A stretch of 64,000 bases of DNA, from NCBI GenBank assembly GCA_000621405.1, contig JHYK01000003.1:1-64000 (forward strand), given 5' to 3'. A program made the translations under genes and the position numbers. The first letter of the stretch is position 1. Each line of letters starts with the position of its first letter. Of the stretch, positions 42,056-51,899 are shown piece by piece. Under the pieces are notes generated by a model. That model was not told the DNA's origin. It saw only the letters and a list, made by a program, of their open reading frames with translations, and did no database searches. Source of the DNA: Lachnospiraceae bacterium AC3007 (GTDB taxonomy: Bacteria; Bacillota; Clostridia; Lachnospirales; Lachnospiraceae).

Positions 42056-44050
42056 ATGACGATAAAGAGCAGTGACGAAAAATACAGGATCAATCCAAAT
42101 GTGGTCACGGTGATCGTGGCTGTATTTTTTGTGCTGGCTTTAGGCTATGGCATATATTATTTCAACAGTCCGAGATCCAGGTCCCTGGATCTTGTATCCC
42201 AGGCTAAAAGAGATATTGAAGACAGAGATTATGAAGAAGGAGTGAGCAAGCTGAAGGAGGCTTATCTTCTGAGTCCTCTGTACGAAGAAGTCCATCTGAA
42301 GATCAATGATCAGCTTGTTGTTATCCTGGATAAGGCTGAAAAATATGACGATCAGACTGCAAAGCTAAGACTTGCCGAAGCAGTTGCGGGATTTGACGTA
42401 TATGAGCCGGTCTTTAAGGATACCATGAGCAGAGCGGAAGATATGGCTGACCGCGCAAAAAGAAGGATCGCAAGCTGCGACAATATCGAAAAAGCGGAAA
42501 AATACCTTGAGAACGGTGATTATGATGAGGCCGCAAAAGAGTATGAGACCGCTGTCAGAAACGGCGGGCTTGAGGAGGATCTTGAACCCAAAATGTCGCT
42601 CAATACGGCATATCTTACGATAAGGGACATGTGTATCGATGCCGACAGGGAAGGAGTTGTGGAGTTCATTGATTCCGTCTCTTTTAATGCTGTTAAGGAT
42701 GAGCTTAAGAAGGATGACTCCATAAGGCTGTCGTCGGACAGGTATCTTTCGATAAGAGACAGGGACGGTATCGATATGGTCATCTACGGATCCTTAAAGA
42801 ACGGACGTACAGGATCTGCCGCCGCTATGATATCTGCTTCAAACGTTAATGCCATCTATGAAGGTGAATTTTCAAGAGGAGTTCCCGGCGGTATGGGTAA
42901 GCTCATCATATGGGATAAGAGTGAAGGCGCCGATAAGGCCGTGATCCTCACCGGGGATCTGAAAAAGGGAATGTGGGAAGGCGAAGTGTCAGCCCTTAAG
43001 GGCGGCGGATATAATAAGGGCGTGAATGTCGAAGAGATCAGAGGCTATGCTGCCGGCGTCCCGGGCTTTGGCGGCGATGACAGCATGCCGCCTGATTCGA
43101 TATTTGATAAGGCCGAAGAGACTGACGGCGAGGGAGAGGATCCCAAAGAAAAGGCACCGGAGGAAGAGGAGGCAGAAGATGATGCTTTCTTTGGACCTGA
43201 TGTCTTCGATGCGATGATATGGCCCATAGAGAATACTTCTTTTTCATTTCTGGGAGAGGGACTTAAGCCCGGAACTCTGTCAGCAGGTACTCCGGCGAGG
43301 ATCATAGCAGAGAAGGATGATTCTTTCTATGTGCATGTCGGTGAGAAATACGGCCTCGTAAAAAAGGATGCCTGTCTTATAAACCTTCCGGATATCATGC
43401 AGCGGGAGATGATCTTCGATATCAAAAATGCATATGACTGCATATATAAGGCGGGTGAAAAAAGGATACCGGAAGTGACCGGTGAGTCCTTCTATACGTA
43501 TGCATCACTCGGACATGACAGATATCTGGCGCCGCTTTTATATCCTTCGGCATTAAAACTCTATGATGCAGAAGAACATGCACTCGGCTCGGGGCAGACC
43601 ATCAAGGTATATGACGCCTATCAGCCTTCCACAGTTACTAAGGATATACATGAAAAGACAGATGAGGCGATGAAGGAAGACGAAGAGATATCATCTGCCA
43701 TATCGGAAGAGGGAAGGAATCTGTCCGGATATATACCCAAAGAGGGATCGGATCATAATTGCGGCACCGCTATAGACGTTACTCTTGTCGATCTTGTTAC
43801 AGGCGAAGAGATCGGGATGCAGACTGCAATGCATGACATATCGCAAAGATCATCATCCGACAACAATACAGGTGATGCTATACAGCTTGCTCTTTTTATG
43901 GAGGAGGCGGGATTTGAAAAGAATGATCTGATGTGGTGGCATTATACGGTCAATGATCTGAAGAAAAAGCAGGGGGCTTTCCAGACCCAGCCTTTTTCCG
44001 ATCTTGCAGGAACCGGTTACGTTAAGATGGATGAAGATGGTGATCATTAG
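42056..44050 (+). CDS. Membrane-anchored VanX/VanY-like protein with altered active site
   Basis: A 664-residue protein: N-terminal helix (about 17-36), TPR-like helical region (45-215), MORN-like segment (about 255-325), acidic linker (about 340-385), SH3-like segment (about 400-450) and a C-terminal D-Ala-D-Ala peptidase domain (about 455-650). The zinc motif SDHNCGTAIDV is intact and LMWWHYT gives the third zinc His, but the catalytic Glu normally before WWH is Met. The domain is therefore either inactive or uses another base. It stands 12 bases before murE, so a wall-related role is likely. There is no ribosome site before the ATG. Confidence 0.78.
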   Translation: MTIKSSDEKYRINPNVVTVIVAVFFVLALGYGIYYFNSPRSRSLDLVSQAKRDIEDRDYEEGVSKLKEAYLLSPLYEEVHLKINDQLVVILDKAEKYDDQTAKLRLAEAVAGFDVYEPVFKDTMSRAEDMADRAKRRIASCDNIEKAEKYLENGDYDEAAKEYETAVRNGGLEEDLEPKMSLNTAYLTIRDMCIDADREGVVEFIDSVSFNAVKDELKKDDSIRLSSDRYLSIRDRDGIDMVIYGSLKNGRTGSAAAMISASNVNAIYEGEFSRGVPGGMGKLIIWDKSEGADKAVILTGDLKKGMWEGEVSALKGGGYNKGVNVEEIRGYAAGVPGFGGDDSMPPDSIFDKAEETDGEGEDPKEKAPEEEEAEDDAFFGPDVFDAMIWPIENTSFSFLGEGLKPGTLSAGTPARIIAEKDDSFYVHVGEKYGLVKKDACLINLPDIMQREMIFDIKNAYDCIYKAGEKRIPEVTGESFYTYASLGHDRYLAPLLYPSALKLYDAEEHALGSGQTIKVYDAYQPSTVTKDIHEKTDEAMKEDEEISSAISEEGRNLSGYIPKEGSDHNCGTAIDVTLVDLVTGEEIGMQTAMHDISQRSSSDNNTGDAIQLALFMEEAGFEKNDLMWWHYTVNDLKKKQGAFQTQPFSDLAGTGYVKMDEDGDH

Positions 44051-44062
44051 GGAGGAAAAGAA

Positions 44063-45526
44063 ATGACAGAGCTTTTGGATCTTCTTGCAGAATGTGAATA
44101 CAGTGTCATAAGCGGAGACATTGATAATGTGTCGGTCACGGATATAGTGATGGATACGAGAAAGCTCATTGAAGGCTGCCTCTTTGTATGCATCGAAGGA
44201 GCAAAATTCGACGGGCATTCTTTTGTGAATGAGGCAGTGGAAAAAGGAGCCCGCGTTCTTGTAGTGCAGAAGGATATCGATCCGATATCCGATAAAAATG
44301 TTACGGTGATCAGGGTTTCGGATACGAGAAAGGCACTTGCTCTTATTTCCTGTGCGTGGTTTGATCATCCCGCGATGAAGCTTACGACAATAGGAGTCAC
44401 CGGTACCAAGGGAAAGACTACGACCACCTACCTCATAAAGCAGATGCTTGAGAATGCGGGACATAAGGTCGGACTTGTCGGAACTATCGAGACCATCATC
44501 GGAGACAAGCATATCCCGTCACTCAATACCACGCCCGAGTCGCTCACACTTCAGGGTTACTTTGCCGGGATGGTAAGAGCCGGTATTGATTCTGTCGTGA
44601 TGGAGGTATCTTCCCAGGCTCTCATGCTGCACCGTACCGACGGATTCGTGTTCGATCATGCGGTCTTCACCAATCTCTCACCTGATCATATAGGTGAGAA
44701 TGAACACAGGGATTTTGAGGATTATCTACACTGCAAATCACTTCTTTTCAGACAGTGCAGGATGGGGCACTTCAACTGCGATGACGAACATGAGCGTGAT
44801 ATGACGGAGAAAGCGACCTGCGAGATAACAACCTTCGGGCTGTCTGAATCTGCGGACATAATGGCATATAATATCAATCTCACAAACGGAGGGTCGTACC
44901 TCGGAACGGAGTTTGATACAAGAGGCATCATCGATGAGCATTTCAGGTGTGATATGCCCGGGCGTTTCACTGTATATAATGCGCTCAGCGCGATCTCTGT
45001 CTGCCATTATATGGGAGTGCCCGCAGACATGATGAACGATGCGCTCATAAAGGCACGGGTAAAGGGCAGGATAGAGATGATAGACATATCACCCGACTAT
45101 ACGCTCATGATAGATTATGCCCATAATGCGATGGCGCTGGAAAGCCTTCTTAAGACCCTTAAGGAGTATGATCCGGAGAGGATAGTGACAGTATTCGGCT
45201 GCGGCGGCAACAGATCGCGAGACAGGCGGTTTGAGATGGGCGAGGTATCCGGAAGGCTTTCGGATTTTACCATCATCACTTCCGACAACCCAAGGTATGA
45301 AGAGCCGCAGGCTATCCTGGATGATATTGAGACCGGCATCAAAAAGACAGATGGCAGGTACATCAAGATCATCGACAGGAAAGAAGCCATCGCATATGCG
45401 ATACACAACGCCCAAAAAGGAGACGTGATAGTCCTCGCAGGCAAAGGCCATGAGGATTATCAGGAGATAAAAGGAGTGAAGCATCCGATGGATGAGAGGG
45501 TGCTTATAGATGAGATCATACGCTGA
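44063..45526 (+). CDS. murE: UDP-MurNAc-tripeptide synthetase MurE
   Basis: A 487-residue Mur ligase that adds the third residue to the peptidoglycan precursor. The P-loop is GVTGTKGKTTTTYL, the central domain shows MEVSSQALMLHRTDGF and NLSPDHIGEHR-like elements, and the C-terminal motif is SDNPRYEEP. DNPR marks meso-diaminopimelate as substrate rather than lysine. The carbamylated-Lys region lies near YLHCKSLLF. GGAGGAAAAG supports the ATG. It overlaps priA by 17 bases. Confidence 0.95.
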   Translation: MTELLDLLAECEYSVISGDIDNVSVTDIVMDTRKLIEGCLFVCIEGAKFDGHSFVNEAVEKGARVLVVQKDIDPISDKNVTVIRVSDTRKALALISCAWFDHPAMKLTTIGVTGTKGKTTTTYLIKQMLENAGHKVGLVGTIETIIGDKHIPSLNTTPESLTLQGYFAGMVRAGIDSVVMEVSSQALMLHRTDGFVFDHAVFTNLSPDHIGENEHRDFEDYLHCKSLLFRQCRMGHFNCDDEHERDMTEKATCEITTFGLSESADIMAYNINLTNGGSYLGTEFDTRGIIDEHFRCDMPGRFTVYNALSAISVCHYMGVPADMMNDALIKARVKGRIEMIDISPDYTLMIDYAHNAMALESLLKTLKEYDPERIVTVFGCGGNRSRDRRFEMGEVSGRLSDFTIITSDNPRYEEPQAILDDIETGIKKTDGRYIKIIDRKEAIAYAIHNAQKGDVIVLAGKGHEDYQEIKGVKHPMDERVLIDEIIR

Positions 45527-47801
45527 CATCATAATAGATATATCCACTGAGAGTCTGGATCATACCTTCCAGTATCTTATACCCGGGGAGCTTCAGGGAG
45601 CAGTATCCCTTGGGAGTCTTGTGACTGTCCCCTTCGGGCGGGGCAACAGCATCAGGACCGGCTATGTCGTTGGTATCACCGATGAGCCTTCCATAGATCC
45701 TTCAGCGGTCAAGAGCATTATCGATATAAGAGACGACAATAAAAACAGACCTGTCGCGAAGCTCATGCAGCTCGCAGTATGGATGAAGCATTATTACGGC
45801 GGAACTCTTATACAGTCTCTTAAAGTGGTGCTTCCCCAAAAGAGTGCCGTAAGACCGGTCGTTAAGGAGACCGTTAAGCTGATCGCGCCTTTTGATGTGG
45901 CATCGTCAAAACTCGAAGAATTCACACGCAAACATCACACGGCAAGGCAGAGACTTCTTGAAGCTCTGATGAGGGCCGAGTCCATGGACAAAAGACTTAT
46001 CACGCAAAAACTCGGAGTTACATCTTCAGTGATAAAGGCCTTTGAGAAAGACGGACTTGTCCGGATAGATATCGAATCCTCCTACCGTAATCCTCTCGTT
46101 ATCGACAGGGATGATGACGGAGCGGGCAGGCTCTTTGGAAGAAAGATAACCGAGCACACAACGGATCAGAAGCGGGTGATCGAGTCCGTGCTGAGACGGT
46201 ATGACGAGAAGGATCTCAGACCTTCGCTCATACACGGGGTAACCGGCTCCGGGAAGACCGAAGTATACATAGACATAATAGACGGAGTGGTGCAGCGCGG
46301 ACATCAGGCTATCATGCTGATCCCTGAGATAGCGCTCACTTATCAGACAGTCGTCCGATTTACTGCAAGATTCAAAGACCGTGTAAGCTTTATCCATTCA
46401 AAGCTGTCGACCGGTGAGAGATATGATCAGTTTTTAAGGGCCGAGCGCGGTGAAATAGACGTCATGATAGGCCCAAGATCCGCTCTTTTCACTCCTTTTC
46501 CCTCCCTCGGGATCATAGTGATGGATGAGGAGCATGAGACTTCATATAAGTCGGAGCAGATGCCCAAATACCACGCCAGAGAATGCGCCGAAAAGCTTGC
46601 CGCGATATCTGACGCTGCATTTGTAATGGGATCCGCGACTCCTTCCGTGGAGTCATACAGCAGGGCAAAAGAAGGCACATACATGCTTTACGAGATGCCG
46701 GAGCGTATCACGGGCGGAGAACTTCCGGTAGTATATACAGTCGATCTGAGACAGGAGCTTGCATCCGGCAATAAGAGCATGTTTTCAGAAAAACTCATGC
46801 ATCTTATGGCTGACAGACTGAAAAGAAAAGAACAGATAATGCTCTTTTTGAACAGGCGTGGATACGCGTCCTTCGTAACATGCAGGAAGTGCGGATTCGT
46901 ATACAAATGTCCGCACTGCGATGTTTCTCTTTCCCTTCATAAGGACGGGAGACTCCATTGTCATTATTGCGGACATGAAGAAGAAATGAAGGGGGTATGC
47001 CCCGAATGCGGCTCAAAATATATCGGAGGCATGAGGGCCGGTACCGAACAGGTTGAAAACATGGTCCACAGGGCCTTTCCTGACGCAAGGACCATCCGCA
47101 TGGATCTCGATACGGTTAAGCATAAAGGAGATTATGAGAAGGTCCTTTCTGCTTTTGCAAATGAAGAGGCTGACATTCTTGTAGGCACACAGATGATAGT
47201 GAAGGGACATGATTTCCCGAAGGTTACACTGATGGGGATACTGGCTGCGGACATGTCGCTGTATGCAGGAGATTACAGAGCTGCGGAGAGGACATTTGAG
47301 CTGCTGACTCAGGCAGCGGGGCGCACAGGCAGAGCCTGTGGCCCTGGGCGTACAGGCAGAGCCACCACAGATCATACTTCATTCGGTGAGGTAGTGATAC
47401 AGACTTATTCTCCCGATAATTACGCTGTTATAGCGGCTTCAAGACAGGACTACAAAAAGTTTTACGAAGAGGAGATCGGATACAGGAAGATAGGCGGATA
47501 TCCGCCCAGCGGGCATATGCTCATGATCACCATAGAGGATAAGGATGAAAAAAGGGCTGATCGGACCGCATCCGACATAGCAGATCTATGCAGGACATTT
47601 GCAGAAAAAACTGATCTTTTGATGCAGATAATAGGACCTGCAGATGCGCAGATATCGAAGATCAATGATGTATATAAAAAGGCAGTATATGCGAAGTGTG
47701 AAAGTCATGAGACTCTTTCACTGCTTAAGGACGCGGTGGAAGGTGACAGAGCCGACAAGCAGGATTTCAGATCCAGGGTTGAGTATGATTTTGATCCGTG
47801 A
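45510..47801 (+). CDS. priA: Primosomal helicase PriA
   Basis: A 763-residue PriA that restarts stalled replication forks. Walker A is GVTGSGKTEVY, the DEAH-type box is DEEHETSYK, and two zinc sites appear in CRKCGFVYKCPHCD and CHYCGHEE...CPECGSKY. The helicase motif VI region carries an unusual in-frame duplication: GRTGRACGP followed by GRTGRATTD, then a short insert before GEVVIQTYSP. Flanking sequence is otherwise normal. The ATG lies 17 bases inside murE. Confidence 0.95.
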   Translation: MRSYADIIIDISTESLDHTFQYLIPGELQGAVSLGSLVTVPFGRGNSIRTGYVVGITDEPSIDPSAVKSIIDIRDDNKNRPVAKLMQLAVWMKHYYGGTLIQSLKVVLPQKSAVRPVVKETVKLIAPFDVASSKLEEFTRKHHTARQRLLEALMRAESMDKRLITQKLGVTSSVIKAFEKDGLVRIDIESSYRNPLVIDRDDDGAGRLFGRKITEHTTDQKRVIESVLRRYDEKDLRPSLIHGVTGSGKTEVYIDIIDGVVQRGHQAIMLIPEIALTYQTVVRFTARFKDRVSFIHSKLSTGERYDQFLRAERGEIDVMIGPRSALFTPFPSLGIIVMDEEHETSYKSEQMPKYHARECAEKLAAISDAAFVMGSATPSVESYSRAKEGTYMLYEMPERITGGELPVVYTVDLRQELASGNKSMFSEKLMHLMADRLKRKEQIMLFLNRRGYASFVTCRKCGFVYKCPHCDVSLSLHKDGRLHCHYCGHEEEMKGVCPECGSKYIGGMRAGTEQVENMVHRAFPDARTIRMDLDTVKHKGDYEKVLSAFANEEADILVGTQMIVKGHDFPKVTLMGILAADMSLYAGDYRAAERTFELLTQAAGRTGRACGPGRTGRATTDHTSFGEVVIQTYSPDNYAVIAASRQDYKKFYEEEIGYRKIGGYPPSGHMLMITIEDKDEKRADRTASDIADLCRTFAEKTDLLMQIIGPADAQISKINDVYKKAVYAKCESHETLSLLKDAVEGDRADKQDFRSRVEYDFDP

Positions 47802-47842
47802 ATGATCGCAGTCAAAGATTTCCGCGTTTTGGTCCGTATCAT

Positions 47843-47871
47843 TTGACCCTGAAATATCAGTTGTGTATACT
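47843..47871 (+). promoter_or_regulatory. Promoter of the histone-like gene (and possibly trp)
   Basis: TTGACC (47843-47848) and TATACT (47866-47871), spacing 17, about 60 bases before the histone-like ATG. It is the nearest recognisable promoter upstream of trpD. Confidence 0.65.
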
Positions 47872-47931
47872 AGACCAATGTAGTTTTTAACGTTCTTTTA
47901 CATATTGTTTTTATCGCATAAGGAGAAAGAA

Positions 47932-48237
47932 ATGGCGGAGAAAAAAGCAACAGTAAAAAAGACCCCCGCGAAGAAGGCGGCATCGAAAAAGACTCCGGTA
48001 AGGAAAGCGGCAGCAAAAAAGGCTACGGTAGCAAAGATGACTTCGTCATCAAAGAAGGCTGCGGCAGTAAAGAAGGCTGCGACAGCAAAAAAGGCTACAG
48101 CAGTTAAAAAGACTGTTGCCGGGAGCGGTGCAAGGGTCTCTACAGCTGAGAAGCAGAAGATACAGATCAGGGAGCTTAAGCACGAGATAAAGGATCTCGA
48201 GAAAAAGCTTGCAAAGATCAGGAGCATAACGGAGTAA
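47932..48237 (+). CDS. Histone H1-like Lys/Ala-rich protein
   Basis: A 101-residue basic protein. Residues 1-65 are almost only Lys, Ala, Thr and Val in AAKKAT/PAKKA-type repeats, like the tail of eukaryotic H1 and bacterial Hc1/AlgP proteins. Residues about 70-101 form a charged heptad-like coiled coil (KIQIRELKHEIKDLEKKL). It should bind nucleic acid non-specifically and may oligomerise through the coil. AAGGAG supports ATG 47932. Its gene is followed by a strong terminator and then trpD. Confidence 0.8.
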   Translation: MAEKKATVKKTPAKKAASKKTPVRKAAAKKATVAKMTSSSKKAAAVKKAATAKKATAVKKTVAGSGARVSTAEKQKIQIRELKHEIKDLEKKLAKIRSITE

Positions 48238-48242
48238 TTAAG

Positions 48243-48277
48243 AGAGGCGGCTTTCTTAGCCGCTTCTTTGTTTTTTT
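48243..48277 (+). terminator. Strong intrinsic terminator before trpD
   Basis: AGAGGCGGCT (48243-48252) pairs with AGCCGCTTCT (48258-48267) with one G-U pair and a five-base loop, followed by a T-rich tract to 48277. The trpD start lies 17 bases further on and its ribosome site follows immediately, leaving no room for a promoter between. Confidence 0.8.
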
Positions 48278-48293
48278 ATAAAAGGAGTAAGAT

Positions 48294-49316
48294 ATGATCA
48301 AAGAAGCAATAGTGAAGATCGTCAATAAAGGTGACCTTTCGTATGATGAAGCGTATGCAGTGATGAATGAGATCATGAGCGGAGAGACGACTCCGACGCA
48401 GAATGCCGCATTTCTGGCTGCTCTTTCCACAAAGAGCGCAAGGGCCGAGACTACTGAGGAGATCGCCGGATGCGCTGCGGCAATGAGAGATCATGCAACA
48501 AGAGTAGATACCGGAATGGATCTTTTAGAGATAGTCGGAACAGGCGGTGATAATGCAGGCAGCTTTAATATATCTACGACCACTGCGATAATTGCTGCAG
48601 CAGGCGGGATAAAAGTTGCAAAGCATGGCAACAGGGCTGCGTCATCTCTGTGCGGCACGGCAGACTGTCTTGAAGCGCTCGGCGTGAATATCGATCAGGA
48701 TCCCCAAAAGTGCATAGAGCTTTTGGACAAGGTCGGAATGTGCTTCTTTTTTGCCCAGAAATATCATACATCCATGAAATATGTGGGCGCCATAAGGAAA
48801 GAGCTTGGCTTCAGGACAGTGTTCAATATACTTGGACCTCTCACTAATCCCGGCTCTCCCAAAAGGCAGCTTCTTGGGGTATATGACGGGTATCTTGTGG
48901 AGCCTCTTGCTCAGGTTCTTGTCAATCTCGGTATCGAGCGCGGAATGGTCGTATTCGGCCAGGACAAGCTTGATGAGATATCCCTGAGCGCTCCTACGAC
49001 CATATGCGAGATCAAGGACGGATGGTTCAGATCCACTGTGATAAAGCCGGAGGACTTCGGTTTTGAAAGATGCAGTAAGGATGACCTTAAGGGCGGTACA
49101 CCGGAAGAGAACGCTAAGATCACTACAGACATCCTTAACGGAGTCAAAGGACATAAGAGGAATGCAGTGCTGATGAATGCAGGCGCAGCTTTATATATCG
49201 GCGGCAAGGCAGACAGCATGAGAGACGGCATAGAGCTTGCCGGGGATATAATCGATTCCGGAAAGGCCTCCGATACTCTTAAGAAACTTGTCGAACTCAG
49301 CAATACAGCATCATAA
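48294..49316 (+). CDS. trpD: Anthranilate phosphoribosyltransferase
   Basis: A 340-residue TrpD, which joins anthranilate and PRPP. The PRPP-binding [14 protein letters not shown], the [15 protein letters not shown] segment and the [11 protein letters not shown] motif are intact. Length is normal. AAAGGAG supports the ATG. It is the first gene of a tryptophan operon that lacks trpE and trpG, so anthranilate synthase is encoded elsewhere or anthranilate is taken up. Confidence 0.96.
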   Translation: MIKEAIVKIVNKGDLSYDEAYAVMNEIMSGETTPTQNAAFLAALSTKSARAETTEEIAGCAAAMRDHATRVDTGMDLLEIVGTGGDNAGSFNISTTTAIIAAAGGIKVAKHGNRAASSLCGTADCLEALGVNIDQDPQKCIELLDKVGMCFFFAQKYHTSMKYVGAIRKELGFRTVFNILGPLTNPGSPKRQLLGVYDGYLVEPLAQVLVNLGIERGMVVFGQDKLDEISLSAPTTICEIKDGWFRSTVIKPEDFGFERCSKDDLKGGTPEENAKITTDILNGVKGHKRNAVLMNAGAALYIGGKADSMRDGIELAGDIIDSGKASDTLKKLVELSNTAS

Positions 49317-49329
49317 GGCATACTCAGAT

Positions 49330-50115
49330 ATGACGATACTTGATGAGATAGCAGAGCATGCGAAGAAGAGAGTCTCTGATTCACTGAAGGCCTGTCCTCT
49401 TGATACGCTTAAGGAAGAGGCGCTGTCCTTACCGCACGATGACAGCTTCCCGTTTGAGACTGCTCTGAAAAAGCTTTCACTTTCTTTTATATGCGAATGC
49501 AAAAAAGCATCTCCGTCAAAGGGAGTTATCGCAGAAGAGTTTCCCTATGTCAGAATTGCAAGGGAATACGAGGAAGCCGGAGCTGACTGTATCTCCGTGC
49601 TGACGGAACCCAAATGGTTTCTGGGGGAAGGGCAGTATCTTAAAGAGATAGCCGGGGCCGTATCCATCCCATGCATCCGCAAGGATTTTGTTGTGGATGA
49701 GTATATGATATATGAGGCCGCGCTCCTTAAAGCGTGTGCTGTGCTTCTCATCTGCGCGATACTGGATGAGAAGAGCATCAGGCAGTATATCTCGATCTGT
49801 GACAGTTTGGGCCTTTCTGCTCTTGTAGAGGCGCATGATGAAGAAGAGGTAAGGATGGCTCTTTCGTGCGGAGCCCGCATGATAGGGGTAAATAACCGCA
49901 ATCTGAAGGATTTCAGCGTAGATACCGATAACAGCATGAAGCTTCGCTCTCTTATTCCGGATGATGTCATCTTTGTATCTGAAAGCGGTGTTAAGACTGC
50001 GGATGATGTAAAGAGGCTGTATGACGCAGGTGCGGATGCTGTCCTTGTGGGGGAGACGCTTATGAGGTCAGATGATAAAAAGAAAAAGCTAATGGAATTA
50101 AAGGGAATGCTTTGA
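49330..50115 (+). CDS. trpC: Indole-3-glycerol phosphate synthase
   Basis: A 261-residue TIM-barrel enzyme that closes the indole ring. Seen: FICECKKASPSKGVI with catalytic Lys, RKDFVVDEYMIYEA, ALVEAHDEEE, IGVNNRNLKDF and VSESGVKTADDV. ATG 49330 is used (AAGG upstream) rather than the longer frame from 49288, which overlaps trpD. The trpF start follows three bases after its stop. Confidence 0.96.
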   Translation: MTILDEIAEHAKKRVSDSLKACPLDTLKEEALSLPHDDSFPFETALKKLSLSFICECKKASPSKGVIAEEFPYVRIAREYEEAGADCISVLTEPKWFLGEGQYLKEIAGAVSIPCIRKDFVVDEYMIYEAALLKACAVLLICAILDEKSIRQYISICDSLGLSALVEAHDEEEVRMALSCGARMIGVNNRNLKDFSVDTDNSMKLRSLIPDDVIFVSESGVKTADDVKRLYDAGADAVLVGETLMRSDDKKKKLMELKGML

Positions 50116-50118
50116 TGT

Positions 50119-50712
50119 ATGCTGATTAAATTCTGCGGCTTAAGATCAAAAGAGGACATAATGGCTGTAAACAGTCTTAAGCCTGACTATGCAGGCTTTG
50201 TATTCGCTTCCTTCAGCAAAAGATACGTTACGGAAGAAGAGGCGTCTGTCCTTAAGTCTTATCTGTCAGACGATATCACCGCTGTCGGTGTCTTTGTAGA
50301 TGAGATTCCCAAGGTGATAGCCTCCATGATAGAAAGAGGCATCATAGATATGGCTCAGCTGCACGGATCCGAGGACGATGATCATATCAGATGCTTAAGG
50401 GGGCTTACTGATGCGCCCATTATCAAAGCCTTCAGGATATCAAAGACATCGGATCTTGATGCGGCATACAAAAGCACGGCAGATCACATATTGCTGGATT
50501 CGGGGATGGGGAGCGGCAATACTCTTTCATGGAATGATCTTAAGGGCTTTGACCGTCCTTATTTCCTTGCAGGAGGACTTACTCCGGATAATGTATCGGA
50601 AGCGATAAAAGAGCTTGCGCCGTATGCGTTGGATGTAAGCTCCGGCATAGAGACTGACGGGAGAAAAGATCCCGAAAAGATGAGAAGATTCATACAAGAG
50701 GTGAGAAGATGA
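50119..50712 (+). CDS. trpF: Phosphoribosylanthranilate isomerase
   Basis: A 197-residue TIM-barrel isomerase. The catalytic Cys is in LIKFCGLRS and the catalytic Asp in [19 protein letters not shown] and [15 protein letters not shown] form the phosphate-binding end. Length is normal. The ribosome site is weak (AAGGGA about 13 bases upstream), so translation is probably coupled to trpC. It overlaps trpB by four bases. Confidence 0.95.
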   Translation: MLIKFCGLRSKEDIMAVNSLKPDYAGFVFASFSKRYVTEEEASVLKSYLSDDITAVGVFVDEIPKVIASMIERGIIDMAQLHGSEDDDHIRCLRGLTDAPIIKAFRISKTSDLDAAYKSTADHILLDSGMGSGNTLSWNDLKGFDRPYFLAGGLTPDNVSEAIKELAPYALDVSSGIETDGRKDPEKMRRFIQEVRR

Positions 50713-51899
50713 CCAATCCAAAAGGCAGATTCGGAGAACACGGCGGACAGTACATCCCCGAGACTCTGATGAATGCAGTCATAGAGCTTGAAAAAGCATA
50801 TTATCATTACAAAGAAGATCCGGGATTCAATGAAGAACTTAATACTCTCTTCAACGAGTATGCAGGACGCCCGTCTCTTCTTTATCATGCAGCGAAGATG
50901 ACGGAGGATCTGAACGGAGCGAAGATCCTTCTGAAACGGGAGGATCTGAATCATACCGGATCGCATAAGATCAATAACGTGCTGGGGCAGGCGCTTCTTG
51001 CAAAAAAGATGGGGAAGACAAGGCTCATAGCTGAGACCGGAGCCGGACAGCACGGTGTGGCAACGGCTACCGCCGCGGCGCTGATGGGTATGGAATGTGT
51101 GGTCTTCATGGGTATAGAGGACACAAAAAGGCAGGCGCTTAACGTATACAGGATGAAGCTTCTGGGAGCAGACGTGATACCCGTAGAGACCGGCACGGGT
51201 ACGCTCAAGGACGCTGTTTCCGAAGCTATGAGGGAATGGACAAGAAGGATAAGCGATACACATTACTGTCTTGGTTCTGTTATGGGACCGCATCCTTTTC
51301 CGACGATAGTGCGTGATTTTCAGTCTGTCATCTCTAAGGAGATAAAGGAGCAGACGATGAAGCAATACGAGAGGCTTCCCGATGCCGTGATAGCGTGCGT
51401 CGGAGGCGGTTCGAATGCCATAGGGAGCTTTTACCATTTCATCGAAGATAAAGAAGTGAGACTGATCGGCTGCGAAGCAGCAGGAAGAGGAGTGGATACA
51501 TTTGAAACGGCAGCAACTATAGCTACCGGAAGGTCAGGCATATTTCACGGGATGAAATCTTATTTCTGTCAGGATGAATACGGACAGATAGCGCCTGTGT
51601 ATTCTATCTCCGCGGGTCTCGATTATCCTGGTATCGGACCGGAGCATGCTTATCTGCATGATACGGGCAGGGCTGAATATGTGCCTGTAACGGATGATGA
51701 AGCTGTGGAGGCATTTGAATACCTGTCGAGGACAGAAGGGATAATACCGGCCATTGAATCGGCGCATGCAGTTGCGCATGCCATGAAGATCGCTCCTGAT
51801 ATGAGTAAAGACAGTATCATAGTGATCACGATATCCGGAAGAGGAGATAAGGACTGCGCTTCCATCGCCAGATACAGAGGGGAGGATATCAATGAGTAA
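50709..51899 (+). CDS. trpB: Tryptophan synthase beta chain
   Basis: A 396-residue PLP enzyme that condenses indole and serine. Landmarks: [32 protein letters not shown] with the PLP Lys, [12 protein letters not shown] with catalytic Glu, and the phosphate-binding [10 protein letters not shown]. Length is normal. It overlaps trpF and trpA (eight bases), as expected for the alpha-beta complex genes. Confidence 0.97.
   Translation: MTNPKGRFGEHGGQYIPETLMNAVIELEKAYYHYKEDPGFNEELNTLFNEYAGRPSLLYHAAKMTEDLNGAKILLKREDLNHTGSHKINNVLGQALLAKKMGKTRLIAETGAGQHGVATATAAALMGMECVVFMGIEDTKRQALNVYRMKLLGADVIPVETGTGTLKDAVSEAMREWTRRISDTHYCLGSVMGPHPFPTIVRDFQSVISKEIKEQTMKQYERLPDAVIACVGGGSNAIGSFYHFIEDKEVRLIGCEAAGRGVDTFETAATIATGRSGIFHGMKSYFCQDEYGQIAPVYSISAGLDYPGIGPEHAYLHDTGRAEYVPVTDDEAVEAFEYLSRTEGIIPAIESAHAVAHAMKIAPDMSKDSIIVITISGRGDKDCASIARYRGEDINE

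Noticed and set aside
47898-48227. 109-residue minus-strand frame opposite the histone-like gene
   Set aside because: Its Phe/Ala/Val-rich repeats are only the complement of Lys/Ala codons; it is not a membrane protein.
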